In this document: piece after piece, positions 33,470-42,517 of the stretch
Position numbering within the stretch: position 1 is the stretch's first letter
Layout: every line of letters begins with the position of its first letter
Assembly: GCF_028712425.1 (NCBI RefSeq)
Contig: NZ_JAQTQD010000004.1
Coordinates: forward strand, 96,925-160,924
Length of the DNA stretch: 64,000 nt
DNA from: Methanoregula sp.
GTDB lineage: Archaea > Halobacteriota > Methanomicrobia > Methanomicrobiales > Methanospirillaceae
Direction of reading: 5' to 3'
Made by a program: the position numbers and the translations under genes
The notes under the pieces: model-generated
Database searches by the model: none
Seen by the model: the letters and a program-made list of their open reading frames with translations, nothing else
Told to the model about the DNA's origin: nothing

Positions 33470-34096
33470 ATGATCCCTCTCTTCGTTGACTGTTCCGACA
33501 AGCTCGTTGTCATCTTCGGAGGGGGAAATGTTGCTGCACGGAAGGCTGCGTACTTCTCGGGAAAGTCGCATCTCACCGTCGTGAGCCGGTCGTTTGTCCC
33601 ACAGTTCAACAGCCTGCAGTTCACGCGGGTGGAGCTGGACCTCGACTCGATCAGCGACCTGAAGCTCTTGGACCTGATCCGGTACGCGTTCCTTGTGATC
33701 ACTGCGGTCTCGGACCCGGAGATCAACAACCGGGTCGGCAGGCTCTGCAAGGCCATGGGGATCCTGTACAACAACGCGGACGGTGAGAGCGGCGACGTTG
33801 TGCTCCCCGCGATCACGGGAGGCGACCACTACACGATCGCGATCAGCACGGACGGGTCGAGCCCTGCTGTCTCGCGGTTCATCCGCGAACAGATCGAGGA
33901 CGAGTACCCGGCGCTGGACGCGATGATCGCGTTGCAGAAACGGCTCCGCGAGGAACTGAAGAAGACGGAGCCGGACCAGGCAAAGCGGAACGCCATCCTC
34001 CGGAACGTGCTCGAAGACCACACGGTCTGGGAAGCGCTCTTCTCCAGCAACGATGCGGCCTGGGAAGATGTGAAGCGGAGGTACCTGCATGGCTGA
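33470..34096 (+). CDS. Precorrin-2 dehydrogenase / sirohydrochlorin ferrochelatase-like (Met8p/CysG N-terminal type)
   Basis: A 208-residue protein with an N-terminal Rossmann domain: MIPLFVDCSDKLVVIFGGGN binds NAD, followed by AARKAAYF and a Met8-like ISTDGSSPAVSRFIREQIE block near residues 124-142. The enzyme oxidises precorrin-2 to sirohydrochlorin on the route to siroheme, F430 and cobamide. It overlaps hemA by eight bases, which places it at the head of the tetrapyrrole genes. The ATG is preceded by an AT-rich CTTATAG stretch. Confidence 0.92.
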   Translation: MIPLFVDCSDKLVVIFGGGNVAARKAAYFSGKSHLTVVSRSFVPQFNSLQFTRVELDLDSISDLKLLDLIRYAFLVITAVSDPEINNRVGRLCKAMGILYNNADGESGDVVLPAITGGDHYTIAISTDGSSPAVSRFIREQIEDEYPALDAMIALQKRLREELKKTEPDQAKRNAILRNVLEDHTVWEALFSSNDAAWEDVKRRYLHG

Positions 34097-35366
34097 ATGC
34101 CAGACGGCACCGCTCGCGATCGCGGGCGTGAGCCACCACACCGCGAACGTGACCATGATCGAGGCGTTCCGCTTCCCTGACGAGCCCGCGTTTCTTGAGG
34201 CAGCCCGCAACCGGTTCCCGGGTGTGATGATCCTCCAGACCTGTAACCGCGTCGAGGTCCTGGTTGAAGGCGATGCAGACGGGCTCCGGGCGTTCCTTGC
34301 AGAACAGGGGAGAAAGGACTTCTTTGTGCACGAGGGCCCGGGAGCCCTCCGTCACCTCTTTTCCCTCGCGTCCGGCATCGACTCGATGATCGTGGGCGAG
34401 GACCAGATCATCGGGCAGCTCAAAAAATCGCTATCGGACGCACAGGAAGCCGGCACCGCAAGCGAGTTCCTCGAGACCTGCATCAACAAGGCAGTCCACG
34501 TGGGCGTGGAAGTGCGGCGGCGCACGCTCATCAACCGGGGCTCGGTCTCGATCGGCTCTGCCGCCGTACAGCTGGCAGAGGCCGAGATCGGGTCCCTTGC
34601 GGGAAAGCACATCCTTGTTGTAGGCAGCGGCGAGATGGGGCTCCTTGTAGCCCAGGCCCTCGCAGCGAAACACCTCACCGCGATGTACGTTGCGAACCGC
34701 ACGTACAAGCGGGCCGAGATCCTGGCCGGCAAGATTGGCGGCAAGGCCGTGAAGTTCAATGATCTTTACCGCTACATCACGCTCTCGGATGTGGTCATCT
34801 CCTGCACGGCCGCCCCGCATGCCGTGATAAAGCGGGCCGAGCTCGCCCATGCCATGCGGGACCGGTGCTGGCCGCCCGAGGGCCATCCCCGCCCCCTCAT
34901 CCTCGTTGACATCGCCCAGCCCCGCGATGTGGAAGAGGGCGCCGGCACGATCGATGGCGTCAGGCTCTACACCATCGATGACCTGCGTTCGGTAAACGAG
35001 CAGACCATGAGCACGAGAAAAGCCGAGGCCGACCGGGCGCACGGCTTTGTCGAAGCCGAGCTTTCACTCTTCCTCCGGCACCTGAACCGCAGGACTGCCG
35101 AGTGCTACCTTGCCTCGCTCCACACCTGGGCCGAAGAGGTCCGGGTCCGGGAACGCGAACGCGCCCTCTCCCGGCTCGGTGCAGCGGACGAGAAGACTGC
35201 GGCCGTCATCGATGACCTGACCCGGGTCCTGACAAAGAAACTCTTAACCGACGCCACCTACTCGATCCGCACCTGTGCGGAGGAGGGCGACGCAGTTTCC
35301 GCAGAAGCGCTCGTCAATGCTATCACGAAAGGCGACCGGATTGAGGGGAAGCCGGAGAAGGAATAG
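34089..35366 (+). CDS. hemA: Glutamyl-tRNA reductase
   Basis: A 425-residue HemA that reduces glutamyl-tRNA to glutamate-1-semialdehyde with NADPH, the first committed tetrapyrrole step. IAGVSHHTANVTMIEAF opens the catalytic domain, the nucleophilic cysteine is in ILQTCNRVEV near residue 50, the GSLASGIDSMIVGEDQI-type segment follows, and the NADPH loop is VVGSGEMGLL near 178. The C-terminal helical dimer domain is complete. Its product feeds HemL, encoded 3.4 kb downstream. Confidence 0.97.
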   Translation: MAECQTAPLAIAGVSHHTANVTMIEAFRFPDEPAFLEAARNRFPGVMILQTCNRVEVLVEGDADGLRAFLAEQGRKDFFVHEGPGALRHLFSLASGIDSMIVGEDQIIGQLKKSLSDAQEAGTASEFLETCINKAVHVGVEVRRRTLINRGSVSIGSAAVQLAEAEIGSLAGKHILVVGSGEMGLLVAQALAAKHLTAMYVANRTYKRAEILAGKIGGKAVKFNDLYRYITLSDVVISCTAAPHAVIKRAELAHAMRDRCWPPEGHPRPLILVDIAQPRDVEEGAGTIDGVRLYTIDDLRSVNEQTMSTRKAEADRAHGFVEAELSLFLRHLNRRTAECYLASLHTWAEEVRVRERERALSRLGAADEKTAAVIDDLTRVLTKKLLTDATYSIRTCAEEGDAVSAEALVNAITKGDRIEGKPEKE

Positions 35367-35415
35367 GGTGATCGCGATTTTTCTCAGTCTTTTCGGTTCC
35401 TCATTCTGTTGAAGA

Positions 35416-35625
35416 GATGATTCCACCCCCTCCACGCTACTCGTGGAGTCGCTCGGGGGAGTCGAAGACTTGCGTCTTCTCCAATCGAACCTCGCTGATG
35501 CGACGCTCGATTTCTGTCGACCCCTCGCTGGGCAACGGCTTATCAGCAAATCCATGTATTGGTAATTCCGAGGAATCCTCAGCGCCCCCGCCCCCATTGG
35601 GGGCTGGGCTGGCGCAAGGGGGGGT
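35416..35625. repeat. Composite intergenic repeat with paired-hairpin module
   Basis: This fills the 320-base gap after hemA. Segments match other copies: GATTCCACCCCCTCCACGCT (35417 on) also at 29640 in reverse, CCTCGCTGATGCGACG (35490-35505) also at 53869, and GGTAATTCCGAGG then CCCCCGCCC align with 53990-54020. Hairpins inside are GAAGAC-TTGC-GTCTTC (35464-35479) and TCGC-TGAT-GCGA (35492-35503). The end, GGCGCAAGGGGGG, recurs at 54150. A plus-strand frame is open through it to a TAA at 35566, but has no start or family. Confidence 0.75.
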
Positions 35626-35686
35626 GATCACTTTTCCGATTTTTCAGATAATTGGATCAAAACAAGATCAAAAATTCATTTACTCC

Positions 35687-35929
35687 TCAGCCCGACAACC
35701 ACGCAATGACCAGCACCGCGTGGACCACAGCAAAAATGAGTGTCGCAGCCGCCATCCGCATATGCCACGCGAACGGGATGTTGTACTTTCCTTTCAGCAC
35801 CAGATACCCGAGCAGTGCGGTGATGAAAAGACAGAGAATGGTGATTATCCCAAACACAATCGCGAGCGGGAGACCAAAGACCGTCATGGAAGCGAGAAGT
35901 CCAAGCATAAACGCCTGATTACTTTTCAC
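35687..35929 (-). CDS. Small two- to three-helix membrane protein
   Basis: An 80-residue hydrophobic protein: helices near residues 8-24 (GLLASMTVFGLPLAIVFG), 26-47 and 58-78 (AATLIFAVVHAVLVIAWLSG). The histidine in FAWHMRMAA and another in VVHAV are reminiscent of haem-binding helices, but that is speculative. Start is GTG 35929 or ATG 35908; neither has a clear ribosome site. No family recognised. Confidence 0.55.
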   Translation of the reverse strand: MKSNQAFMLGLLASMTVFGLPLAIVFGIITILCLFITALLGYLVLKGKYNIPFAWHMRMAAATLIFAVVHAVLVIAWLSG

Positions 35930-35980
35930 GATAATAACGTTTGCGGATTGATTCCTTCAAATAAAAAAAATGGGATGGAC

Positions 35981-36637
35981 TCACGGGAGCTTGTTGTACG
36001 CTTTCTGTGCGATCGCAATCGCTTCCTTATCATCAATGACCGGTCCGGTAAACCGGATCACTTCGAGAACAGTGCCTTTGGCAAAGATGATCTCGAGATA
36101 GCCCTGACCGCAGGTCATCGTGTTCGATCCCTCTTTTGATATTGCGGTATCGGGAATGGCTCCGGAAGCGGGAGTGGGAACCGGGATTGCTACCTGCCCT
36201 TTGTCCGGCACGTAGCCGACAAACGCCCGGCTCTTATCCCCAAGACCGGTTACGGCAATATCGAAATATTCAAGGTCACCGCAGGACCGGTCTGCCCTGT
36301 TCACGTACTCGATGACATCCGGCATACTGCCTTCCTTATACCCGGCAAGGGAATGGAGGATCACGGTTGCCGGATCAGAGGATTTCGTATACTCCACGAC
36401 ATACCCGCCTTCCCAGCCGAGCGACCGGGCGAGCCGGCTCATATCCGCTGAACTCTTCTCCCTGCTCATCGTCATGACGTAGCCATCGGGAAGATCGGTA
36501 CGGTCGAGAGCAATCGAAGGAAGGGAGATCGCGGTTGCGGTCACGGGGGGAGGATTGGCCGTACTGGATGTGCACCCTGAAGCGGCAAGAACGCCGCACA
36601 GGAGAATCGCGAGAATCAGGTAAGGGAGATTGCGCAT
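35981..36637 (-). CDS. Putative lipoprotein
   Basis: A 218-residue protein with a signal peptide and a lipobox-like end, LILAILLCGVLAASGCTSS, so it is probably exported and anchored at the cysteine. The mature part contains ALDRTDLPDGYVMTMSREKS and a closing FAKGTVLEVIRFTG block, and looks like the small extracytoplasmic domains common in Methanomicrobiales. No enzymatic motif is seen. It is in a run of small minus-strand genes between the two tetrapyrrole blocks. Confidence 0.8.
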   Translation of the reverse strand: MRNLPYLILAILLCGVLAASGCTSSTANPPPVTATAISLPSIALDRTDLPDGYVMTMSREKSSADMSRLARSLGWEGGYVVEYTKSSDPATVILHSLAGYKEGSMPDVIEYVNRADRSCGDLEYFDIAVTGLGDKSRAFVGYVPDKGQVAIPVPTPASGAIPDTAISKEGSNTMTCGQGYLEIIFAKGTVLEVIRFTGPVIDDKEAIAIAQKAYNKLP

Positions 36638-36695
36638 TATCTATCATACCCCCGTGCGAATAAAAAAGATGTCGCTGCCATGCCCGCCGGCAGGA

Positions 36696-36944
36696 CTATT
36701 TCTGCTCCTGCTCTTCCTGCGTGCCCCTGATGCAGTAGTAGGCTTTCTTCAGGCCGAGCTCCTTTGTCACCGGGCACGATGGGCAGATGCAGCCTTTCTT
36801 CTCGAACACGCAGTCGGCACTCTTTCCGGTGACACAGAATAAGAGTTCCTCTCCCGCCCGCATGCACTCGTTGTAGCTCGGGCAGGGCCCGCAGATGCAT
36901 TTCTTCCGGTTTTCATCAATGAATGTCTGGTCTTTTGTGTCCAT
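36696..36944 (-). CDS. DUF2769 cysteine-rich protein
   Basis: An 82-residue protein with ten cysteines arranged as CICGPCPSYNECM and a second CICPSCPVTKE, the DUF2769 pattern found in methanogens. The spacing suggests metal binding, perhaps iron-sulfur or zinc. GGTGGGGAG precedes the ATG. Function unknown. Confidence 0.88.
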   Translation of the reverse strand: MDTKDQTFIDENRKKCICGPCPSYNECMRAGEELLFCVTGKSADCVFEKKGCICPSCPVTKELGLKKAYYCIRGTQEEQEQK

Positions 36945-36999
36945 CTCCCCACCCCGTAATCAACAAGTAGATTATCCTCCTCTCCATGATAATTAAATC

Positions 37000-37737
37000 A
37001 TGCCTGCCCCGCTTGTTGGACGAAAGTTCGGTGTCAACATCATTCCCATCCCGGACAAGGCAATCTGCAAGAAGATCCGGGTCCTCGGGATCTCCGGGTC
37101 GAGCCGGCAGCAGCCGGTGATGAGCAAGTCCGAGGCGCTTCTTGACAAAGCCCTTGCCCAGTACCGGGAGTTCGGGTGCACGACCGAGTTCATCCGGTTA
37201 AAGGACCTGAAGATATACGAGTGCGAAGGAAACTATTCCGAGAACCCCGCGTACTGCACCTACCCCTGCCAGAGCTCGATGAAGTACGAGGACGACGAGA
37301 TGCAGAAAGTGTACGATGCGGTGCTTGCGTGCGACATCCTGATCCTCGCAACGCCGATCCGCTGGAACAACCATTCGGCCCTCGTCCAGAAATTTGTCGA
37401 ACGTATGAACGCCATCGAGAACCAGTACTCGTGGTTCGGCAACCGGCTGATCCAGAACAAGGTTGCCGGGCTCATCGTGATCGGCCACGTGGACGGCGTC
37501 CAGCATGTGTCGGGCAACCTGATGAACTTCTTCTCCTGGCTCGGGTTCCACATCCCCGAGGTCGCGATAGCCTCGTGGGTTGGCGAGAACGACGAGGACA
37601 CGACCAAGGACAAGGAGCTTATCGAGAACAACCGGTACACGCAGGAGGACTTGTCGAACCTTGTCGCAAGCGCCCTCCGGCTCGCGTGCGCCTTAAAGCA
37701 GCAATGCGAGAACGAGCAGAAATGCAGCGGGTTGTGA
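37000..37737 (+). CDS. Flavodoxin-fold NADPH-dependent FMN reductase-like protein
   Basis: A 245-residue protein. The FMN loop is IRVLGISGSSRQQPVMSKSE near residues 26-45, and ATPIRWNNHSALVQKFVERM is the matching segment in this family. Two cysteines near 84-90 (YCTYPCQSS) may bind a cluster or form a disulfide. A 25-residue N-terminal extension precedes the fold. The gene sits between the small minus-strand genes and hemB, with which it shares direction; cotranscription is not certain. Confidence 0.85.
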   Translation: MPAPLVGRKFGVNIIPIPDKAICKKIRVLGISGSSRQQPVMSKSEALLDKALAQYREFGCTTEFIRLKDLKIYECEGNYSENPAYCTYPCQSSMKYEDDEMQKVYDAVLACDILILATPIRWNNHSALVQKFVERMNAIENQYSWFGNRLIQNKVAGLIVIGHVDGVQHVSGNLMNFFSWLGFHIPEVAIASWVGENDEDTTKDKELIENNRYTQEDLSNLVASALRLACALKQQCENEQKCSGL

Positions 37738-37811
37738 CTCCCTGCCGGCCGGCACAGATACTGCAACCATAAATACCATGGACCAAAAAGTACTCACCAG
37801 AAGTAAAGCAG

Positions 37812-38810
37812 GTGGTGGCAGAAACGAGCATCTTTCCCAAACGCCGGATGCGGAGGACACGGTCCCGGAATATCCAGCCGCTCCTGCGCGAGGTCACGCT
37901 TTCAAAAAATGACCTGATCGCACCCCTTTTTGTGGACGAGAACATCACGGCAAACAAGCCCATCGATGCCATGCCCGGGCAGTTCCGGTACCCGGTTGGC
38001 GGCATTGCAGCGGAAGCCGAATCGCTCTGGAAGAAAGGGATCCGGGCTGTCCTCCTCTTTGGTATCCCAAAGGAGAAGGACGCTGAGGCAAAGTCGGCAT
38101 ACGACCCGCAGGGCGTTGTCCAGCAGGCAGTCCGGCTTGTCAAGGAGGCAGTGCCGGGCATGGTCGTCATCACGGACGTCTGCGCCTGCGAGTACACCGA
38201 TCACGGGCACTGCGGGATCGTGGGCGAGACAAGGAGCGGGACGGATCTCTTAAACGATCCCTCGCTTGTCCTGATGGACCGGATCGCCGTCAGTCACGCG
38301 GAAGCCGGCGTGGACATCGTCGCCCCTTCCTGCATGCTGGATGGGATGGTCGGCTCGATCCGCACGGCACTGGACGAGGCCGGGTATGACGAGGTCCTGA
38401 TCATGTCGTACTCCACGAAGTTCGCCTCGGCACTCTACGGCCCGTTCCGCGAGGCGGCGGACTCCGGCTTCTCCTTTGGCGACCGGTCCACGTACCAGAT
38501 CAACCCCGCCAACAGCCGCGAGGCGGTCCTCGAATCGCAGATGGATGCAGATGAAGGCGCCGATATCCTGATGGTCAAACCCGCGGGGTTCTACCTGGAC
38601 GTGCTCTCTGAGGTCGCAACGCTCGGCCTCCCTGTTGCAGCGTACCAGGTGAGCGGGGAGTACTCGATGATCAAAGCCGCGGCGAAGAATGGCTGGCTTA
38701 AAGAGCGGGAGACGATCATCGAGTCGCTCACCTGCATCAAGCGTGCGGGCGCCGATCTCATCATCACCTACTTTGCCGGCGAAGTTGCAGGGTGGCTTCA
38801 TGAACACTGA
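37812..38810 (+). CDS. hemB: Porphobilinogen synthase (delta-aminolevulinate dehydratase)
   Basis: A 332-residue HemB, joining two aminolevulinates. The catalytic lysines are in MSYSTKFAS near residue 202 and MVKPAG near 255, and the zinc-type metal site is [13 protein letters not shown] near 123-135, so a zinc enzyme is predicted. The start is GTG, either 37812 or 37815, with ATAAATACC about 36 bases upstream as a likely TATA element. It overlaps hemL by eleven bases, and begins the hemB-hemL-hemC-cobA run. Confidence 0.97.
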   Translation: MVAETSIFPKRRMRRTRSRNIQPLLREVTLSKNDLIAPLFVDENITANKPIDAMPGQFRYPVGGIAAEAESLWKKGIRAVLLFGIPKEKDAEAKSAYDPQGVVQQAVRLVKEAVPGMVVITDVCACEYTDHGHCGIVGETRSGTDLLNDPSLVLMDRIAVSHAEAGVDIVAPSCMLDGMVGSIRTALDEAGYDEVLIMSYSTKFASALYGPFREAADSGFSFGDRSTYQINPANSREAVLESQMDADEGADILMVKPAGFYLDVLSEVATLGLPVAAYQVSGEYSMIKAAAKNGWLKERETIIESLTCIKRAGADLIITYFAGEVAGWLHEH

Positions 38811-40059
38811 GAAGACGATGAAAAGCAGCGAGCTCTTTGACCTTGCAAAGACCCTGATGCCCGGCGGTGTCAGCAGTCCCGTGCGGGCGATCAAGCCCTA
38901 CCCGTTCTACACAACTGGTGCAAAAGGAGCGCACCTCGCAACTGCCGACAGGGCTGTGCTCATCGACTGCTGCATGGCCTATGGGCCACTGATCCTCGGT
39001 CACGCGCACCCGGAGATCGGCAGTGCCATCGAGGAGCAGCTGGCCCGCGGCTGGCTCTACGGGACGCCGTCGCCGTTCGAACCGGAGTTCGCAAAGATGA
39101 TCACCGGCGACCACCCGGGCATGGACATGGTCCGGTTCGTTTCGAGCGGCTCGGAGGCCACCATGGCCGCGATCCGGCTCGCCCGCGGGTTCACCGGCAA
39201 AAAAGACATCGTGAAGATCGAGGGTGGGTTCCACGGCGCCCATGATGCAGTCCTCGTCAAGGCCGGTTCCGGCGCCACCACGATGGGCGTCCCGGACTCG
39301 GCCGGGGTGCTTTCCGACCTCGTGGCCCACACACGGCAGGTGCCGTTCAACGATCCCGAAGCACTGGAGGCTGTCCTTGCGAAGAACAAGGACATTGCAG
39401 CCCTCATCATCGAACCGGTGATGGGGAACATCGGCCCGGTCCTTCCGCACGATAACTATCTCAAAGAGATCCGGGAGATCACGAAGGCGCACGGCGTCCT
39501 CCTCATCTTCGATGAAGTGATCACGGGATACCGTGTCGGCATCGGCGGGGCGCAGAAGAAATTCGGGGTAAAACCCGATCTCACTACCCTTGGCAAGATC
39601 ATCGGCGGGGGTCTGCCCATCGGGGCATTCGGAGGTCGGCGGGAGATCATGGAGCTCGTTGCACCGCAGGGACCGGTATACCAGGCAGGGACCTTCTCGG
39701 GCAATCCGCTCTCGCTCACCGCGGGCATAGCCACTCTCCGGTACCTGCACGGGAACGCGTCGCTCTACCGGAACCTCGAAGAGAAGTGTCGGGCCCTGGA
39801 AGAGGGCATCGGTGACATGAAGGGAGGGTGTTTTGTCCGCCTCGGCTCGATGTTTAAGTATTTCTTTAGGGCTTCGCCCCCGCAGAATTACCGCGAAGTG
39901 AAGGAGTGCGACACCGCTGCATTCAGGGTCTTCTGGAAGAAGATGCTCGATGCCGGGATCTTCCTGCCGCCCTCGCAGTTCGAGACCAACTTCCTCTCAG
40001 AAGCGCACACGGATCACGATCTCGCCGCACTGGCACAGGCGTACCGGAAATGCCGATAA
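38800..40059 (+). CDS. hemL: Glutamate-1-semialdehyde 2,1-aminomutase
   Basis: A 419-residue PLP enzyme that makes aminolevulinate. [19 protein letters not shown] is the family opening, [18 protein letters not shown] binds the cofactor phosphate, and the PLP lysine is in [16 protein letters not shown] near residue 265. ATG 38800 has GGGTGG upstream and lies inside the end of hemB. Its own end overlaps hemC by ten bases. The C-terminal region from about 360 has normal family content. Confidence 0.97.
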   Translation: MNTEKTMKSSELFDLAKTLMPGGVSSPVRAIKPYPFYTTGAKGAHLATADRAVLIDCCMAYGPLILGHAHPEIGSAIEEQLARGWLYGTPSPFEPEFAKMITGDHPGMDMVRFVSSGSEATMAAIRLARGFTGKKDIVKIEGGFHGAHDAVLVKAGSGATTMGVPDSAGVLSDLVAHTRQVPFNDPEALEAVLAKNKDIAALIIEPVMGNIGPVLPHDNYLKEIREITKAHGVLLIFDEVITGYRVGIGGAQKKFGVKPDLTTLGKIIGGGLPIGAFGGRREIMELVAPQGPVYQAGTFSGNPLSLTAGIATLRYLHGNASLYRNLEEKCRALEEGIGDMKGGCFVRLGSMFKYFFRASPPQNYREVKECDTAAFRVFWKKMLDAGIFLPPSQFETNFLSEAHTDHDLAALAQAYRKCR

Positions 40060-40934
40060 GGATAGGGACCCGGGGCAGTAAGCTCGCCCTTGTCCAGACA
40101 GAGACGGTAATCAAGAAACTCGATGATCTCGGGATAGAGTCCGAGAAGATCATCATCAACACGCAGGGTGATACCACGACCCATGTCCCGCTCCACGAGA
40201 TCGGTGGACAGGGTGTATTTGTCCGGGCACTGGACGATGCGATCCTTGCAGGCACCATCGATTGTGCCGTGCACAGCATGAAGGACATCCCGGCATTCCG
40301 CCCGAGCGGCCTTTTTACCGCAGCAATCCTGAAACGCGACTCGCCAGCGGATTACCTTGCCCACAAGGGTGAATTTGCCCACGTACGGGTCATCGGCACA
40401 TCGAGCACGCGCAGGAGGGCCCAGCTCCTCCGGCACGACCGGGGGATCACGATTAAGGACCTCCGCGGCAACGTGGACACGCGGATCCGGAAGATGAGTG
40501 CCGGCGAGTACGACGGTATCATGCTTGCCGAAGCCGGCCTCCAGCGGCTTGGCATCAAGATTGACGGCCGGCGGCTCCCGCCGGAGAAGTTCGTCCCGTC
40601 ACCGAACCAGGGCACGGTCGCGGTGGTCAGCAGGGCAGACCCGTCGCTCGTGGAGGTTCTCTCGGCTCTCGACCACCCGGAGACCCGTACCGATATCGCC
40701 ATCGAGCGGGCTGTGATGGAGAAGCTTGGCGGCGGCTGCTTCACGCCCCTTGGGATCTTCTCCCGCGGCGGGCACCTCATCGCCGAAGTGCTGTCGCTGG
40801 ACGGGACCCGGGCCGAGCGGATCGAGGTCGATGTAAAGGATATCGGCCAGGCCCGGGAAGAGGGCAGGAAGCTGAAGGCAAAGGCGCAGGGCCTCATAGA
40901 TGAAGCGTACAAGCAACTGGGGATTACCGGATGA
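40050..40934 (+). CDS. hemC: Hydroxymethylbilane synthase (porphobilinogen deaminase)
   Basis: A 294-residue HemC that assembles four porphobilinogens. [18 protein letters not shown] opens the protein, HSMKDIPA and [10 protein letters not shown] are conserved active-site blocks, and the cysteine carrying the dipyrromethane cofactor is in [10 protein letters not shown] near residue 230. ATG 40050 overlaps hemL and the 3' end overlaps cobA by four bases (ATGA). Confidence 0.97.
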   Translation: MPIRIGTRGSKLALVQTETVIKKLDDLGIESEKIIINTQGDTTTHVPLHEIGGQGVFVRALDDAILAGTIDCAVHSMKDIPAFRPSGLFTAAILKRDSPADYLAHKGEFAHVRVIGTSSTRRRAQLLRHDRGITIKDLRGNVDTRIRKMSAGEYDGIMLAEAGLQRLGIKIDGRRLPPEKFVPSPNQGTVAVVSRADPSLVEVLSALDHPETRTDIAIERAVMEKLGGGCFTPLGIFSRGGHLIAEVLSLDGTRAERIEVDVKDIGQAREEGRKLKAKAQGLIDEAYKQLGITG

Positions 40935-41689
40935 AAGGAAAAGTTTACCTCGTAGGATCGGGACCGGGAGCAGAAGGGCTTCTCACGCGGCGGGGCCGCG
41001 ACGTGATTGACCGCGCTGAGGTCGTGCTCTTTGACCAGCTGCCGGGTGAGGAGATCCTCTCGACCCTTCCGGCCGGCGCAGAGAAGATCGATTGCGGGAA
41101 ATACGGCGGGAAGCACAACCTTGAGCAGGACGAGATCGAGGCGCTGATGGTGGACCGGGCACAGAAAGGGAAGATTGTTGTCCGGCTCAAGGGCGGCGAT
41201 CCGTTCCTGTTCGGCCGGGGCGGCGAGGAACTCGAAACAGTCCGGGCTGCGGGGATCGAGGTCGAGATGGTGCCGGGGATCTCCAGCGCCCTTGCGGTGC
41301 CTGCATCGGTCGGGATCCCGCTCACGCACCGGAAGTACGCAAGCCAGGTCACGGTGCTGACCGGGAACGAGGACCCGACCAAGGCGGAACCGGCGCTTGA
41401 CTGGGAGCTGCTGGCAAAGAGCCGGGGCACGATCGTCATCCTTATGGGTGTGGCGAACCTTGCAAAGATTGCAGCAGTGCTGGTGAAGAACGGGAAAGCG
41501 AAAGAGACAAAGGTTGCCATCATCGAACGCGGCCTGAGAAAAGACCGCAGGGTCACGGCCGGCACGCTTGCCACCATCGCGGGCGAGGCAAAGAAGACCG
41601 GTGTCAAACCCCCCGCGGTCATCGTGATCGGCGATGTCGTAAACCTGTACGACCCGGCCGAGCCGGACCTTGTTCCCTGGAGGGACTGA
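40931..41689 (+). CDS. cobA: Uroporphyrinogen-III C-methyltransferase
   Basis: A 252-residue SUMT that methylates uroporphyrinogen III twice to precorrin-2, using SAM. Motifs are VYLVGSGPGAEGLLTRRG at the start, VVRLKGGDPFLFGRGGEE near 82-99 and VPGISSALAVPASVGIPLTH near 111-130. It closes the hemB-hemL-hemC run. No uroporphyrinogen-III synthase (hemD) domain is fused to it, nor is hemD next. The psiE-like gene follows after six bases. Confidence 0.97.
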   Translation: MKGKVYLVGSGPGAEGLLTRRGRDVIDRAEVVLFDQLPGEEILSTLPAGAEKIDCGKYGGKHNLEQDEIEALMVDRAQKGKIVVRLKGGDPFLFGRGGEELETVRAAGIEVEMVPGISSALAVPASVGIPLTHRKYASQVTVLTGNEDPTKAEPALDWELLAKSRGTIVILMGVANLAKIAAVLVKNGKAKETKVAIIERGLRKDRRVTAGTLATIAGEAKKTGVKPPAVIVIGDVVNLYDPAEPDLVPWRD

Positions 41690-41695
41690 CCAATC

Positions 41696-42151
41696 ATGAA
41701 AGTAATTTCTGGCATAGATAAGATTGAGAAGTGTATCTACGCAGCCCTGATGGTGATGCTTGTTGTCGTCCTTATCACTGCCATGGCAGATCTTGCCATA
41801 CTCCTCTTTAGTGCACTCGTCACAACAAGCCCGATCCTGATGGAATCATCTGAGATGATCAATGTCCTCGGAGCGTTCCTGCTTGTCCTGATTGGCGTTG
41901 AACTCCTCGACACCATCAAGGCATATTTCCGTGAGAACACCATCCATGTCGAGATCGTGATCCTGCTTGCGGTCATTGCCGTGGCGAGGAAGGTTATCCT
42001 GATGGACCCCTCGAACATGAACGGGTTCGAGTACGGTTTCGAGATGATGAGCATTGGTGTCATCATTGTCGGTCTCACTGCCGGATACTACCTCATTAAG
42101 AAGGCCGGGATAACTATTGGACCGGGTGGCGTGAAGAAGAGCGGGGAGTAA
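41696..42151 (+). CDS. PsiE-family membrane protein
   Basis: A 151-residue protein with four hydrophobic helices. MLVVVLITAMADLAILLFSA, FLLVLIGVELLDTIKAYFRE and VEIVILLAVIAVARKVIL match the phosphate-starvation-inducible PsiE family. Six bases separate it from cobA, so it is likely in the same transcript, though a link with tetrapyrroles is not known. A T-run follows near 42186. Confidence 0.9.
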   Translation: MKVISGIDKIEKCIYAALMVMLVVVLITAMADLAILLFSALVTTSPILMESSEMINVLGAFLLVLIGVELLDTIKAYFRENTIHVEIVILLAVIAVARKVILMDPSNMNGFEYGFEMMSIGVIIVGLTAGYYLIKKAGITIGPGGVKKSGE

Positions 42152-42360
42152 AAGTTACTTATTTTCTCTTCAATCAACACCGATCTTTTTTTATAAGTAT
42201 TTCAAAGACTTGTTCTGAAAAAATGGATAATGCCGTTTCTACAATCTGCCATCTTCATGTCTGAATGATGAATGTCATATGACAGCTGGAAATTATAAGG
42301 GCTCCCCGCCTCATGGCTCATCTCAGGGCACAGCGGGGTAGTTTTCTTTACGGGAAGAGC

Positions 42361-42463
42361 CGGTAATTGAAGGCCGCCGCGGGGCGCCCTTCGGGGCGGC
42401 GGCAGTCATCCCTTTGGGGTATGGGGGCATCAGCCCCCATCAGTTCGATTGAGATTATCAACA
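42361..42463. repeat. Dispersed ~100-bp repeat, copy 2, with perfect hairpins
   Basis: Matches 9641-9743 at both ends. Here the inside holds GCCGCCGC...GCGGCGGC (42374-42403) and ATGGGGGC-ATCA-GCCCCCAT (42421-42440). On the other strand that second hairpin has loop TGAT, and its 20 bases recur exactly at 53790-53809. The bases 42152-42360 contain a T-run, a CCCCGC...GCGGGG inverted repeat and no gene. Confidence 0.75.
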
Positions 42464-42517
42464 AATTTTGATTGAGAGTGTCACAAGAATAAAAAGTGTC
42501 AATTCCCGTTTCAGCTC

